A stretch of DNA of 64,000 nucleotides from Anaerolineae bacterium (GTDB lineage Bacteria; Chloroflexota; Anaerolineae; Aggregatilineales; Aggregatilineaceae), in contig JAHDLB010000043.1 in the NCBI GenBank assembly GCA_018432315.1, positions 34,775 to 98,774 of the forward strand, given 5' to 3'. The first letter of the stretch is position 1, and every line of letters begins with the position of its first letter. Position numbers and translations under genes: made by a program. The notes below the pieces were generated by a model that was given only the letters and a program-made list of their open reading frames with translations, did not search any database and was not told where the DNA came from. This document shows, piece by piece, positions 8,565-16,183 of the stretch.

Positions 8565-9467
8565 TCACGCGGGTTTTTGGGCGACCAGCACCGGCGGCGC
8601 GGGAGACTCGCGGCCTGCCAGCCGGTCGCGCAAGGTGAGCAGCATCCCGCGCCAGCCCCCCCGCCGTGGCGCGCCGAGCAGCTCCAGCCCGGCGTCGGCC
8701 AGCAGCGTCTGGACGGTTTCGGCGTCGCTGTCGGGCAAGGGGAGCGCGTTCATCACCGCCACCCAGCCGCCGGGGCGCAGAGCATCCAGCGCGCGCTCGA
8801 AGGCGGCCCGCTGCTCGTTGTCGTCCGCCGAGTTCGCCAGCCCTTCCTGAAACAGGACGAGATCGAACGCGGAAGGGGCCAGCGGCGGCTGGCGCACGTC
8901 GGCCTGGACGCGGAAGTAGCGCGCGATAGGATACACCCCCAGGCCGTAACGCGGCCCGGCATGGGCGCCGAGCGCGACGGTCGTGAACCCGGCCACGTCC
9001 AGCGCGTAGGCCAGCCAGCCCATGCCCGCGCCAATGACGGCGGCTTCGCCCATCGGCCCGACGGGGAGCTTGCCTTCGCGGCGGCGAATGGCTTCCAGAA
9101 AGCGCCACAACAGGGCGGTCGCCCCGGCGTAGTAGGGCCAGTGATTTTCGGGGTAACCGTCCAGGCCGGTCTGCGGCAGGCTCTTGAAGGCCGCCTCGTC
9201 GGGGATGCTCCAGCCCTGGGCCGCGCCGCGCTGCTCGTGCGCGTCGGAGAGGGCGTCCAGCTCGCCCCGCCGGTCGGGCGGGACGAGGCGCAGAATGCCG
9301 TCTTCGACCGGGTAATGGTGCGCCGGGCTGGCGGCGCATTCGACCGCGTCCCCGGCGGCGTGCAGCGGCGCGCCGTCGAGCGGGCACGCCAGCAGCGACA
9401 GGTACTGGGGACCGCGGCCCTTGAAGGTCGTGTCGATTGTCGTGGCGGGCCGGTGGTTGGAAGTCAT
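8565..9467 (-). CDS. class I SAM-dependent methyltransferase with Trm112-like N-terminus
   Basis: 300 residues. The N-terminal 65 residues (LACPLDGAPLHAAGD, then HYPVEDGILRLVPPD) resemble the small Trm112/UPF0434 fold that often precedes methyltransferase domains. Only single cysteines (28 and 44) are left, so zinc binding looks unlikely. The SAM-binding glycine motif (VIGAGMGWLA) is at residues 144-153, and FDLVLFQEGL and LRPGGWVAVMN mark the rest of the Rossmann domain. ATG 9467 overlaps the upstream methyltransferase stop as ATGA, showing translational coupling. Substrate is unknown; a small molecule or lipid is as likely as a macromolecule. An upstream in-frame extension inside the previous gene is rejected. 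Confidence 0.8.
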   Translation of the reverse strand: MTSNHRPATTIDTTFKGRGPQYLSLLACPLDGAPLHAAGDAVECAASPAHHYPVEDGILRLVPPDRRGELDALSDAHEQRGAAQGWSIPDEAAFKSLPQTGLDGYPENHWPYYAGATALLWRFLEAIRRREGKLPVGPMGEAAVIGAGMGWLAYALDVAGFTTVALGAHAGPRYGLGVYPIARYFRVQADVRQPPLAPSAFDLVLFQEGLANSADDNEQRAAFERALDALRPGGWVAVMNALPLPDSDAETVQTLLADAGLELLGAPRRGGWRGMLLTLRDRLAGRESPAPPVLVAQKPA

Positions 9468-10360
9468 GAAGGTGCGTCTGATCCCTGCTCGACTGGCGGT
9501 GGCGAGTCGGCCCGGCGGAGGACCATCAAGAAGTGGTCGCCCCAGGCGCGCAGTCCGGGCCAGCCGCGCATGCGGCGGTCCCATGCTTCCCAGCGCGCTA
9601 GCGAGCCCGGCTGCTGGTCGAGAATGTCGTGCATGTGCACCGGCGGCAGCCACAGCGGAAACGCCTGTACCGACTCGACCGCGAAGTACGGTGCGAAGAT
9701 CTTAGCAAATTCGCGCGGGCTGTAAAAACGGGCCAGGGCCGTCACGCCGCCCGCCCCGGCGCGCGTCTCGTGCCAGCCGGGTTGCCGGGCGAGAGTCCGG
9801 CGCGGCTGGCCGTGCACCAGGTTCCAGAGCCGCTCGAAGGCGCAGCGGCGGCTCATGACGGTGGCGACGAATGGCGCGCCCGGTTCCAGCAGGGCGTGGA
9901 GGCCCCTGGCCGCCCCGGCGAGGTTCGGCTCGGTGTTGAGCGTGCCCTGGCTGGCATACGCGCCATGGAACGGCCCGCGCTCGTCCAGCGCGTCGAGCTG
10001 GCCCGCCGCCAGCTTGCGGAAGCTGATCCCACGGCGAATCCCGTACACGACGGCTTTCGTCTGCGCCTGGCGCACCATGCCGGGGCTGACGTCGATGCCG
10101 AGCACGCTGTACCCCGCCTGGGCGAACATCAGGGCTTCCTGGCCGGTGCCGCTGCCGATGTCGAGCAGGGCGCGCCCGGCTGGCACCAGCCCGCTGACGA
10201 TATCCTGGTGCCGCTGCCGCAGCCAGCCCATCAGCGTGCTGCCGCGCCCGTTGGCGTCGGGCGGGCCGTACGTCGCGTCGTACAACTGGGCCGCGCCGTC
10301 GAATCGCTGCGCCAGCGTCGCGTAATACTCAGTCAGATCGATTCCGTCGAGTTGGCCCAT
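9464..10360 (-). CDS. class I SAM-dependent methyltransferase
   Basis: 298 residues with the Methyltransf_11/25 pattern: LLDIGSGTGQEALMFA (motif I, residues 66-80), YSVLGIDVSPGMVRQA (motif II), then GAYASQGTLNTEPN and LLEPGAPFVATVM. ATG 10360 has GGGGGAAG directly upstream. A TTG codon 33 bases earlier is less likely. The start lies inside the 3' end of the preceding small membrane protein gene (32-base overlap), and the stop overlaps the next methyltransferase start, so three genes are read as a coupled unit. The substrate cannot be inferred. Confidence 0.82.
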   Translation of the reverse strand: MGQLDGIDLTEYYATLAQRFDGAAQLYDATYGPPDANGRGSTLMGWLRQRHQDIVSGLVPAGRALLDIGSGTGQEALMFAQAGYSVLGIDVSPGMVRQAQTKAVVYGIRRGISFRKLAAGQLDALDERGPFHGAYASQGTLNTEPNLAGAARGLHALLEPGAPFVATVMSRRCAFERLWNLVHGQPRRTLARQPGWHETRAGAGGVTALARFYSPREFAKIFAPYFAVESVQAFPLWLPPVHMHDILDQQPGSLARWEAWDRRMRGWPGLRAWGDHFLMVLRRADSPPPVEQGSDAPS

Positions 10361-10634
10361 CTTCCCCCATCCCTCGTGGTTCGTGGCCTTCAAGCGGGCT
10401 GCCAGGGCCGAGCGCCGGGCGGCGAACCACCCACCACGCGGCGATGATCCCGATCGCGATCACCGGGCCGGCGCCCATCGCGCACAGCGCCCGGAGCGTG
10501 CCCGACCAGCCGAGCAGGCCCATCAAGCCAAAGACGCCGGCTGTTGCCAGGACGAAAACACCCAGCCATTGCAGGCCCAGCAGCGCGCCACGACGCCACA
10601 CCGGCCAGCCCAGCGGATTGTTCGGATCGTTCAT
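10329..10634 (-). CDS. small two-helix membrane protein
   Basis: 101 residues, not recognised. Two hydrophobic segments (about residues 17-41 and 48-69) are rich in Gly, Leu and Ala, and the Arg/Pro-rich C-terminal tail is probably cytoplasmic. It follows the secreted beta-sandwich gene by 15 bases and overlaps the methyltransferase gene, so it belongs to the same minus-strand operon. Confidence 0.6.
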   Translation of the reverse strand: MNDPNNPLGWPVWRRGALLGLQWLGVFVLATAGVFGLMGLLGWSGTLRALCAMGAGPVIAIGIIAAWWVVRRPALGPGSPLEGHEPRGMGEDGPTRRNRSD

Positions 10635-10649
10635 GCGTCTGCCGCCGCC

Positions 10650-12221
10650 TCAGTCGTCCGCGCCGTTGTCGTTGGCTGCGCCGGGTTCCAGCGGCCACAC
10701 CCAGATATCACCGAACGCGCAGTCGGTGACTTCGTCCTCGTAGTTGAGCAGCGCCACGCCCACCCGTCCCCGGCCAGGGAGCACCTGCTCCTGAGTCGCC
10801 AGCGCGCCGTTGATGTACAGCGAAACGCGGTCGCCCTGGGCGATCACGATCAGCCGGTTGAGCCCGTCGCCGATCATGCTGCTGTGATCGTATACGTTGG
10901 TGCTCAGTTCGGCGTCGCGCGCCTGGACGATGCCGAAGCCGCCGCCCGTGTCGATGTACGCCAGGTCGAGATTGCGCTCGTCCTGCCAGCGGTAAACGAG
11001 GCCGCAGCCGGCGCTCGCCCCGGTCGTCACGGTCGTGATGTTGGTCCCGAAAATGAAATCGTCGTAGAGCGCCTGCTCCGAGCCGATGAGCTCGAAAATG
11101 GAGTTGGGATCGTCGTCGTTCACCGTTCGTTCCAGCAGAAACAGGTCGCGCGCGTTGGCGGGCTGCACCTGGCCCGAATCGGCCAGCTCGGCGGTGATCA
11201 ACGCCGGGTCATGGGAGTCCCAGGTAGTCAGCGCGAGCGGCAGCCCGTGGTAGGTTGTGCCCAGCCGTGCCGTGACGATCACGTCGTCGAACAGCACGGT
11301 GGCCGGGTCGGGCTGGTCTTCGCGCGTGCCGACCAGCAGGCCGTAAGTGCCGGGCCCCGGCAGCCGGTCGTCGGAAACCGTGCCGAGCAAAACCCCGTTG
11401 GCGAAAAATGACAGGTCATTGCCGCGCGCCAGCACGCCGAGCGTCCACGGCGACGCGCTGAGGGCTTCGTTGGAGGCCCAGGTGCGCAGCACGTATTCGC
11501 CCGACGCATCGCGAACGGCGACCGTCCAGCGGCCCTCGGTGTTGACCTTGAACGTGACCATGCCCAGCACGCCGCCGGTGGTCTGCGCGCGCGTGACGAT
11601 CCCGAACTCGGCGTAGGACATCTGGCCGAACAGGCTCGCGGTGGCCTGCACGTACAGGTCGTCGAGCGCCTCGGCATCGGTCGGGATGGCGGTGATCGTC
11701 GTGCCGGCGGGCAGCACGCGCATTCGCAGCCGGTTCTGCGCCAGCGCTACCGACTCGTTTTCGGGCGTCACCCAGGGCGATTCGGGCGCGTCGAACCCGT
11801 CGCGCAGGACGACGTCGGCAAAGCCCGGCGTCAGCGCGAGCCGGTACGTCCCCGACGTGGAGGCGTCGTAGCGCGACACGCGGACGGTGTAAACGCCGTC
11901 CCGCGGCAAGGCGAACGCTTCCAGCCCGGCATCCGTCACCAGCGAGTCCAGGTCGTCGTTTTCGGCCACCTGGCTGCCGTCCGGGCCGATCAGGGTGAGG
12001 ACGGGGTCCAGGTCGTCGAGCGTGGCGGCGATCAGGGACACCACCTGCCCGGCGGATCCCTCGAAGACCCACTCGTCTACAGGGTTGGAAGCAGTGAGCG
12101 TGCTTTGAACCGGGTCGAAAAAGCTGAGAGGACGGGCGTCCCCGTCCTGGGCAGAGGCGAGCGGCGCGACCGGTGCCAGCACCAGCGCGGCGCAGATCGC
12201 CAACCATGTCAATTTGGGCAC
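10650..12221 (-). CDS. secreted beta-sandwich protein, paralogue 1 of 3
   Basis: 523 residues beginning with GTG and a signal peptide ending near ASAQ (residue about 24). The domain after it resembles bacterial pre-peptidase C-terminal (PPC) beta-sandwiches: DPVLTLIGPDGSQVAENDD and YTVRVSRYDASTSGTYRLAL. Next comes a concanavalin-like jelly roll (about residues 145-320; FFANGVLLGTVSDD). A second one near the C-terminus contains GCGLVYRWQDERN, LYINGALATQ and CAFGDIWVWPLE. The GCG cysteine and the penultimate cysteine also occur in the third paralogue, which suggests a disulfide. There are no catalytic motifs. A carbohydrate-binding or surface-structural role is a guess. The next paralogue's stop is 15 bases upstream. 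Confidence 0.75.
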   Translation of the reverse strand: MPKLTWLAICAALVLAPVAPLASAQDGDARPLSFFDPVQSTLTASNPVDEWVFEGSAGQVVSLIAATLDDLDPVLTLIGPDGSQVAENDDLDSLVTDAGLEAFALPRDGVYTVRVSRYDASTSGTYRLALTPGFADVVLRDGFDAPESPWVTPENESVALAQNRLRMRVLPAGTTITAIPTDAEALDDLYVQATASLFGQMSYAEFGIVTRAQTTGGVLGMVTFKVNTEGRWTVAVRDASGEYVLRTWASNEALSASPWTLGVLARGNDLSFFANGVLLGTVSDDRLPGPGTYGLLVGTREDQPDPATVLFDDVIVTARLGTTYHGLPLALTTWDSHDPALITAELADSGQVQPANARDLFLLERTVNDDDPNSIFELIGSEQALYDDFIFGTNITTVTTGASAGCGLVYRWQDERNLDLAYIDTGGGFGIVQARDAELSTNVYDHSSMIGDGLNRLIVIAQGDRVSLYINGALATQEQVLPGRGRVGVALLNYEDEVTDCAFGDIWVWPLEPGAANDNGADD

Positions 12222-12236
12222 AACTGTCCAGTCCTG

Positions 12237-13262
12237 TCAGTTCGCCGTCGCGGTGTTGGGACTGGTGATCACCAGATTGTCGTAGTTCAACACCAGCGAG
12301 TCGGCCTGGCTGTTCGACGTACACGCCAACAGGCCGATAGTTCCCGCCGGGCTGCTGAAGGCAGGATCGTGAACTTCGCCGACCAGTTGACCATTGAAGT
12401 ATGCCCTGAAGGTGTTGCCCTGCGCAAATACGCCAATGTGGGGCGTGGTGTCGGTCGGGTCGATGGCGGGGGATACGGTCCAATCCTGGATCGAGGTCCA
12501 CAGGCCCATGTTGTAATGCATCAGCGTCCAGTCGCCGTCGCTGCTGAACATCAGCGCGTAGAACGCGTCGCCGGTGGCGTTGGCGCGCAGGATGAAGCCG
12601 TACTGCGCATAGCTGGGCGAGCCTTCGATCTGGATCTCGGCCTCGACGTACACGTCGGACCAGGACACGTTGTCGGACGGGAGGATGTAGCTGAACGTGC
12701 CGGTTGCCATCACCTGCATGTTCAGCGCGCCGTTGGACACGTCCGCGATGGAATCGATGTCCAGCATCGGTTCCCAATTCAACGACAAGGTCTGGTCGAA
12801 CGACTGGAAATCGTCCCACTTGTCGAGCACGCTGTAGCCGGGCAGCAGCAGCAGGCGAAACTCGCCGGCGGTGTTGCCGGAGCGCTCGATGGTGAGGGTG
12901 TAGGTTCCGTCCACCCCGGTCATGGCGTCGATCACCCGGCTGTTGAGGCCCGGTTCCGGGGGAACGCCCGTCGCGACAGGCTGGCCCGCCGGGCCGGTGA
13001 GCGTCATCTCAGGCGCCAGATCGCCGAACCGGGTCCAGGCGACGAGCGAGAAGATGTAGCCGGGCTCGACCTCGAAGACGTAGGTCATTTCCGGGACAGA
13101 GGCATCCAGCGTGCCGGTCATGGGCTGCATGGGGAACAACTGGCCGGGCGCCGTCTGGTTACCCGACGTTGCTTCGACATGGGCGGGCGCAATTACGACA
13201 AAACCCCAAATTGCACACAGCGACACCAGTAAAACCAGCCGCCCGCGTGGTCCGAACGTCAT
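12237..13262 (-). CDS. secreted beta-sandwich protein, paralogue 2 of 3 (short form)
   Basis: 341 residues from an ATG with a GGAGG site. The N-terminal signal segment is at residues 8-31. A PPC-like domain (GYIFSLVAWTRFGDLAPEMT, YTLTIERSGNTAGEFRLLLL) is followed by one jelly-roll domain (SPSYAQYGFILRANATG, FRAYFNGQLVGEVHDP, LVLNYDNLVITSP). It lacks the second, cysteine-containing jelly roll present in its two neighbours. Sequence resembles paralogue 3 most closely (LLLLPGY/F, then K-W/Y-DDF). It is cotranscribed with paralogue 1 downstream and separated from paralogue 3 by a 250-base gap containing a hairpin. Function unknown; probably exported or surface-bound. Confidence 0.75.
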   Translation of the reverse strand: MTFGPRGRLVLLVSLCAIWGFVVIAPAHVEATSGNQTAPGQLFPMQPMTGTLDASVPEMTYVFEVEPGYIFSLVAWTRFGDLAPEMTLTGPAGQPVATGVPPEPGLNSRVIDAMTGVDGTYTLTIERSGNTAGEFRLLLLPGYSVLDKWDDFQSFDQTLSLNWEPMLDIDSIADVSNGALNMQVMATGTFSYILPSDNVSWSDVYVEAEIQIEGSPSYAQYGFILRANATGDAFYALMFSSDGDWTLMHYNMGLWTSIQDWTVSPAIDPTDTTPHIGVFAQGNTFRAYFNGQLVGEVHDPAFSSPAGTIGLLACTSNSQADSLVLNYDNLVITSPNTATAN

Positions 13263-13384
13263 ACAAATCCTCCAGAAACCTTATGCCCCGGTGGGCGCTG
13301 TCCCCTCGTTTGTGGCCGATCTTAGCCGGTGAGGGGGCTCGCTTCAATACTACCTTTATCCTATCTTACGCTAATTCGGAGGCG

Positions 13385-13444
13385 ATGTATGCCCACAAAT
13401 ATCAAAGACTCATGAAAAATCGCGCCAAGGGTCGCAAACGGTGA
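13385..13444 (+). other. possible 19-residue basic microprotein or small RNA unit
   Basis: In the gap between two minus-strand paralogues, the plus strand has TATCCT and TATCTT (13357-13367), GGAGG (13378-13382) and a short frame encoding MYAHKYQRLMKNRAKGRKR. A strong hairpin begins at its stop codon. GGAGG is very close to ATG 13385; a second ATG at 13389 has better spacing but encodes only eight residues. The stretch is more AT-rich than its surroundings. It may equally be a non-coding RNA or just leader DNA for the minus-strand gene. Confidence 0.25.
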
Positions 13445-13470
13445 GGGGCTGACCTGCACGGTCGCCCCTC
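13443..13470. terminator. hairpin between secreted paralogues 2 and 3
   Basis: GAGGGGC-T-GACC pairs with GGTC-GCCCCTC around a five-base loop (eleven pairs, one bulge). It lies downstream of paralogue 3 and upstream of paralogue 2 on the minus strand. It may end or attenuate that transcript, or end a small plus-strand unit. T-runs are weak on both sides. Confidence 0.5.
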
Positions 13471-13512
13471 GACCCAAAATGGCTATTCAAAATACCGCGA
13501 CTTGGGAAAAGA

Positions 13513-15282
13513 TCAAAATTCCCACAGCCAGATGTTGTCGAGCTGGCAGTAGGTCCGCTGCGTGCTGCCGAAATCGTCCTCGGCCACGTAGACCTCCAGG
13601 GCGACGGTTCCGCTGTACACGTCGAACGTGCCGGAGGCGGACAGCTCGCCATTGACGTACAGTTGCAGCACATCCTCGACTGCGACGACCGTCAGGCGGT
13701 TGACCGCGCCCCGGCCCGCCAGCACGGCAGGGGCGAACTCGAACGCGCTGGACGCGTGCAGATCGCCCGAGTTGATCTGCCCGAGAAAGGCCGCGCCGTC
13801 CTCGGTGACCATTGCGATCGAGACCGAGGTGCTGCCGTTGTTGCGGAAGTGCATCCCGCAGCCGGACTCAGGGCCGGTGATGTCGAGGTGGGCGTCGAAC
13901 GTGAGCACGAAGTTGCGGAAGCGGCGCCCCTGGCCGAGCGGGTAGAAGTTGAACCCGCTGGACGAGGTATCCCCAAAGCTGGTGGGCACGGTCAGGGTGA
14001 CCGATCCGCCCGCCGGGACGATGCCCTTTTGCTGCAGCTCGCCCACGATGTCGGACGGGCGGCTGCTGGCCCAGTTGGCGAGCGATGCGCTCGGCGTGGG
14101 CGAGGTTGTGGGGAGCACGGGTACAGCGGTGGGCGGCGGCGGGCTGGTGGGTTTGGGCGTGGCCTGGCCCGCCATGCCGAACGGGAGTCCGGAGGTGGTG
14201 GGCGTGGCGTCCGCCCCCGACGCGCCGGACAGCATCCCCGCCAGGCCGCTCAACACGCCGCTGGCCTGCGGCGCATCATCGAGCAGCGGCGTCGTGATCA
14301 CGACGTTGTCGTGATAGACGGTGAGCGTGTCGGTCTGTCCGTCGCGCGTGGCGGCCACCACCGCGATCGATCCCGCCGTGCCGCGCGCATCGGGATCGGT
14401 AACTTCGCCCACAAACTGGTCGTTGAAGTAGGCGCGAAACGTGTTGTCGCGCACCATTACGCCCACGCGCGGGTTTTTGTCGTCGCCATCGACGACCGGC
14501 GTCTGGGTCCATTCCTGAATCGCCGTCCACTCGCCACCGGCGAAGTAATAGACAGACCAATCGCTGTCGCTGCTGAACGTGATGGCGTAGAACGCTTCCG
14601 GGTCCTGGCCCAGGTGCACCAGCACCCCGTACTCGTAATAGCTCGGCGAGCCTTCCACCCGGACATCGCTCTCGATGTACAGGTTGTCGTAGGATAGGTC
14701 GTCGTCGGGCTGGAAGTAGCTGAGCATGTTCGGGGCGAAGACGGTCAACTGGGCGGCCCCGCCCACGACGTCCCACGAGTTCGCATCCGAGGACGAGGGC
14801 GTCCAGGTCATCGACAGATCGTCGCCGGAGCTTTCGAAGTCGTCGTATTTTTGCAGGATGGCAAACCCCGGCAGCAGCAGCAAGCTGTATTCCCCGCTGA
14901 CCGTCCCTGCCCGCGTCACGGTGGCGGTGTAGGTCCCGGCAGCCGGGGCGAGAACCGCGTCGATCACGTGGAAGGTCGGGTCTTCGCTCCACGGCTGGCT
15001 GGTGGCGAGCGTCTGTCCCGCCGGGCCGGTCACCGTCAGGCTGAGGCCCAGTGTCCCGGTCACGTCGCGCCCGGTGATCGAAAACGGAAACCCTTCGTTG
15101 AGTTGGAAAGTGTAGCTGGCCGACGGCGTCGCCGCGTCCAACGTCCCCTCGACCAGCTCCAGCAGGTTGAGGGACGTGCCGGTTTGCGCCGGCGGCGCGG
15201 CGGCGGCGAAGTGGGGCCACCCGGCCAGGGCGAACATCGCGATGAGGATTCCTGCGGCCAGTTGCGCAGTTCGGTGTTTCAC
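13513..15282 (-). CDS. secreted beta-sandwich protein, paralogue 3 of 3 (long form)
   Basis: 589 residues from a GTG with a GGGAGG site. A signal peptide ends near FAAAAPPA (residue about 28). The order is a PPC-like domain (LGLSLTVTGPAGQTLAT; YTATVTRAGTVSGEYSLLLL), a jelly roll (SPSYYEYGVLVHLGQ, FRAYFNDQFVGEVTDP, LTVYHDNVVITTP), and a Ser/Pro/Thr-rich linker (about residues 340-410). A second jelly roll (GCGMHFRNN, LYVNGELSASG, CQLDNIWLWEF) carries the same cysteine pair as paralogue 1. The linker is typical of extracellular multidomain proteins. There is no catalytic signature. It probably heads the minus-strand block, and a hairpin follows it. Confidence 0.75.
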   Translation of the reverse strand: MKHRTAQLAAGILIAMFALAGWPHFAAAAPPAQTGTSLNLLELVEGTLDAATPSASYTFQLNEGFPFSITGRDVTGTLGLSLTVTGPAGQTLATSQPWSEDPTFHVIDAVLAPAAGTYTATVTRAGTVSGEYSLLLLPGFAILQKYDDFESSGDDLSMTWTPSSSDANSWDVVGGAAQLTVFAPNMLSYFQPDDDLSYDNLYIESDVRVEGSPSYYEYGVLVHLGQDPEAFYAITFSSDSDWSVYYFAGGEWTAIQEWTQTPVVDGDDKNPRVGVMVRDNTFRAYFNDQFVGEVTDPDARGTAGSIAVVAATRDGQTDTLTVYHDNVVITTPLLDDAPQASGVLSGLAGMLSGASGADATPTTSGLPFGMAGQATPKPTSPPPPTAVPVLPTTSPTPSASLANWASSRPSDIVGELQQKGIVPAGGSVTLTVPTSFGDTSSSGFNFYPLGQGRRFRNFVLTFDAHLDITGPESGCGMHFRNNGSTSVSIAMVTEDGAAFLGQINSGDLHASSAFEFAPAVLAGRGAVNRLTVVAVEDVLQLYVNGELSASGTFDVYSGTVALEVYVAEDDFGSTQRTYCQLDNIWLWEF

Positions 15283-15324
15283 GGTTCCCTCCCTTTTGTC
15301 TATCCGTGTGCGGTACGGGTGCGA

Positions 15325-16008
15325 TCAGGCCCAGCCGGGTACGTGGCGTTGAAGGGTGGACAGCAGGGCGCGGAAATCGTCCTGGCTGATCTCGCCCCCG
15401 TCGTTCCAGCGGGCGTCTTCGAGCTTGAGCAAGCGCCGCTGTTCGGCCACCGTGCTCAGGTCCGGATTCGACTGGGTTTCGTTGCGCGGGCGCAGCCGGA
15501 TAAACCGGTCGTACCCGATCGCGGCCTCGGCGTCGCCGGGTGACATGAACGTGTAGAGAATGACTTCGGTATCGTCTTGCAGCAGGTGGACGGCCAGGCA
15601 GTACCATCCCTTGGGGATGCGCGTCCGGCGGCGGACGGTGAAGCGCCACGCCTTGACGTTGACCGTCTGCCCCCAGTCGATCCGGCTCACGACCGGCGGG
15701 TTGCTGCGGCCATCGGTCACGGTCAGCGCGTCGTCGCTCAGCGTGGCGCCGCGACGGCTGGGCATCAACCGCTTGAGCAGCGCCTCCGCGCCGAAGCCGG
15801 CGGCCAGCACGACGACGACGTCCAGCGGCAGGATGATGCACAGCGGGTCGACGCTGTCGATCACGCTGTCGAGCAGCGCCTTGCCTCCGAAATGGGTGAG
15901 CAGCGCCGCTCCGATCGCGATGATGGGAACCAGGAAACGGATGGAAAAATGCTCGGCGTCGATGGTGATCTGGCGCTCGCCGCCGGTTGAGCTAAACTTC
16001 GCGGTCAT
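15325..16008 (-). CDS. membrane protein of unknown function
   Basis: 227 residues, not recognised. About 24 polar residues precede two hydrophobic segments (about 25-43 and 56-72). A basic loop and a cytoplasmic-looking C-terminal half follow (VSRIDWGQTVNVKAWRFTVRRRTRIPKGWY), reminiscent of PH-like membrane-associated domains but too divergent to assign. The C-terminal EISQDDFRALLSTLQRHVPGW may be a small helical tail. ATG 16008 has AGGA upstream and an extended -10 some 42 bases away. It is divergently arranged with the carboxylate-amine ligase gene. Confidence 0.65.
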   Translation of the reverse strand: MTAKFSSTGGERQITIDAEHFSIRFLVPIIAIGAALLTHFGGKALLDSVIDSVDPLCIILPLDVVVVLAAGFGAEALLKRLMPSRRGATLSDDALTVTDGRSNPPVVSRIDWGQTVNVKAWRFTVRRRTRIPKGWYCLAVHLLQDDTEVILYTFMSPGDAEAAIGYDRFIRLRPRNETQSNPDLSTVAEQRRLLKLEDARWNDGGEISQDDFRALLSTLQRHVPGWA

Positions 16009-16049
16009 GGGGTATCCTACGAGTGCTCTGATCTGGGAAAGTCTGTTCT

Positions 16050-16058
16050 AGCATACCA
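16050..16058 (-). promoter_or_regulatory. extended -10 for the 227-residue membrane protein
   Basis: TGGTATGCT on the minus strand, 42 bases upstream of ATG 16008. It lies back-to-back with a plus-strand promoter at 16099, so the 175-base gap serves two divergent genes. Confidence 0.45.
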
Positions 16059-16098
16059 CGTTTTTAGCGCTGCACATGCATTTCGCACCGGCGCGCTG

Positions 16099-16126
16099 TT
16101 GCGAAACCGGATGGGCGGAGTATAGT
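16099..16126 (+). promoter_or_regulatory. sigma70-type promoter of the carboxylate-amine ligase gene
   Basis: TTGCGA (16099-16104), a 16-base spacer and TATAGT (16121-16126). The start codon is 58 bases further on. Confidence 0.65.
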
Positions 16127-16183
16127 CGTAGCGCAGTTCGTCTTTCGAGCTGGCAACTCGCAGCTTTTGGCGGAGAGAAGATC

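Noticed and set aside
13169..13444. A 91-codon plus-strand frame at the start of secreted paralogue 2
   Set aside because: Most of it is antisense to that gene's signal peptide. Only the last 20 codons lie in intergenic DNA and are reported tentatively.
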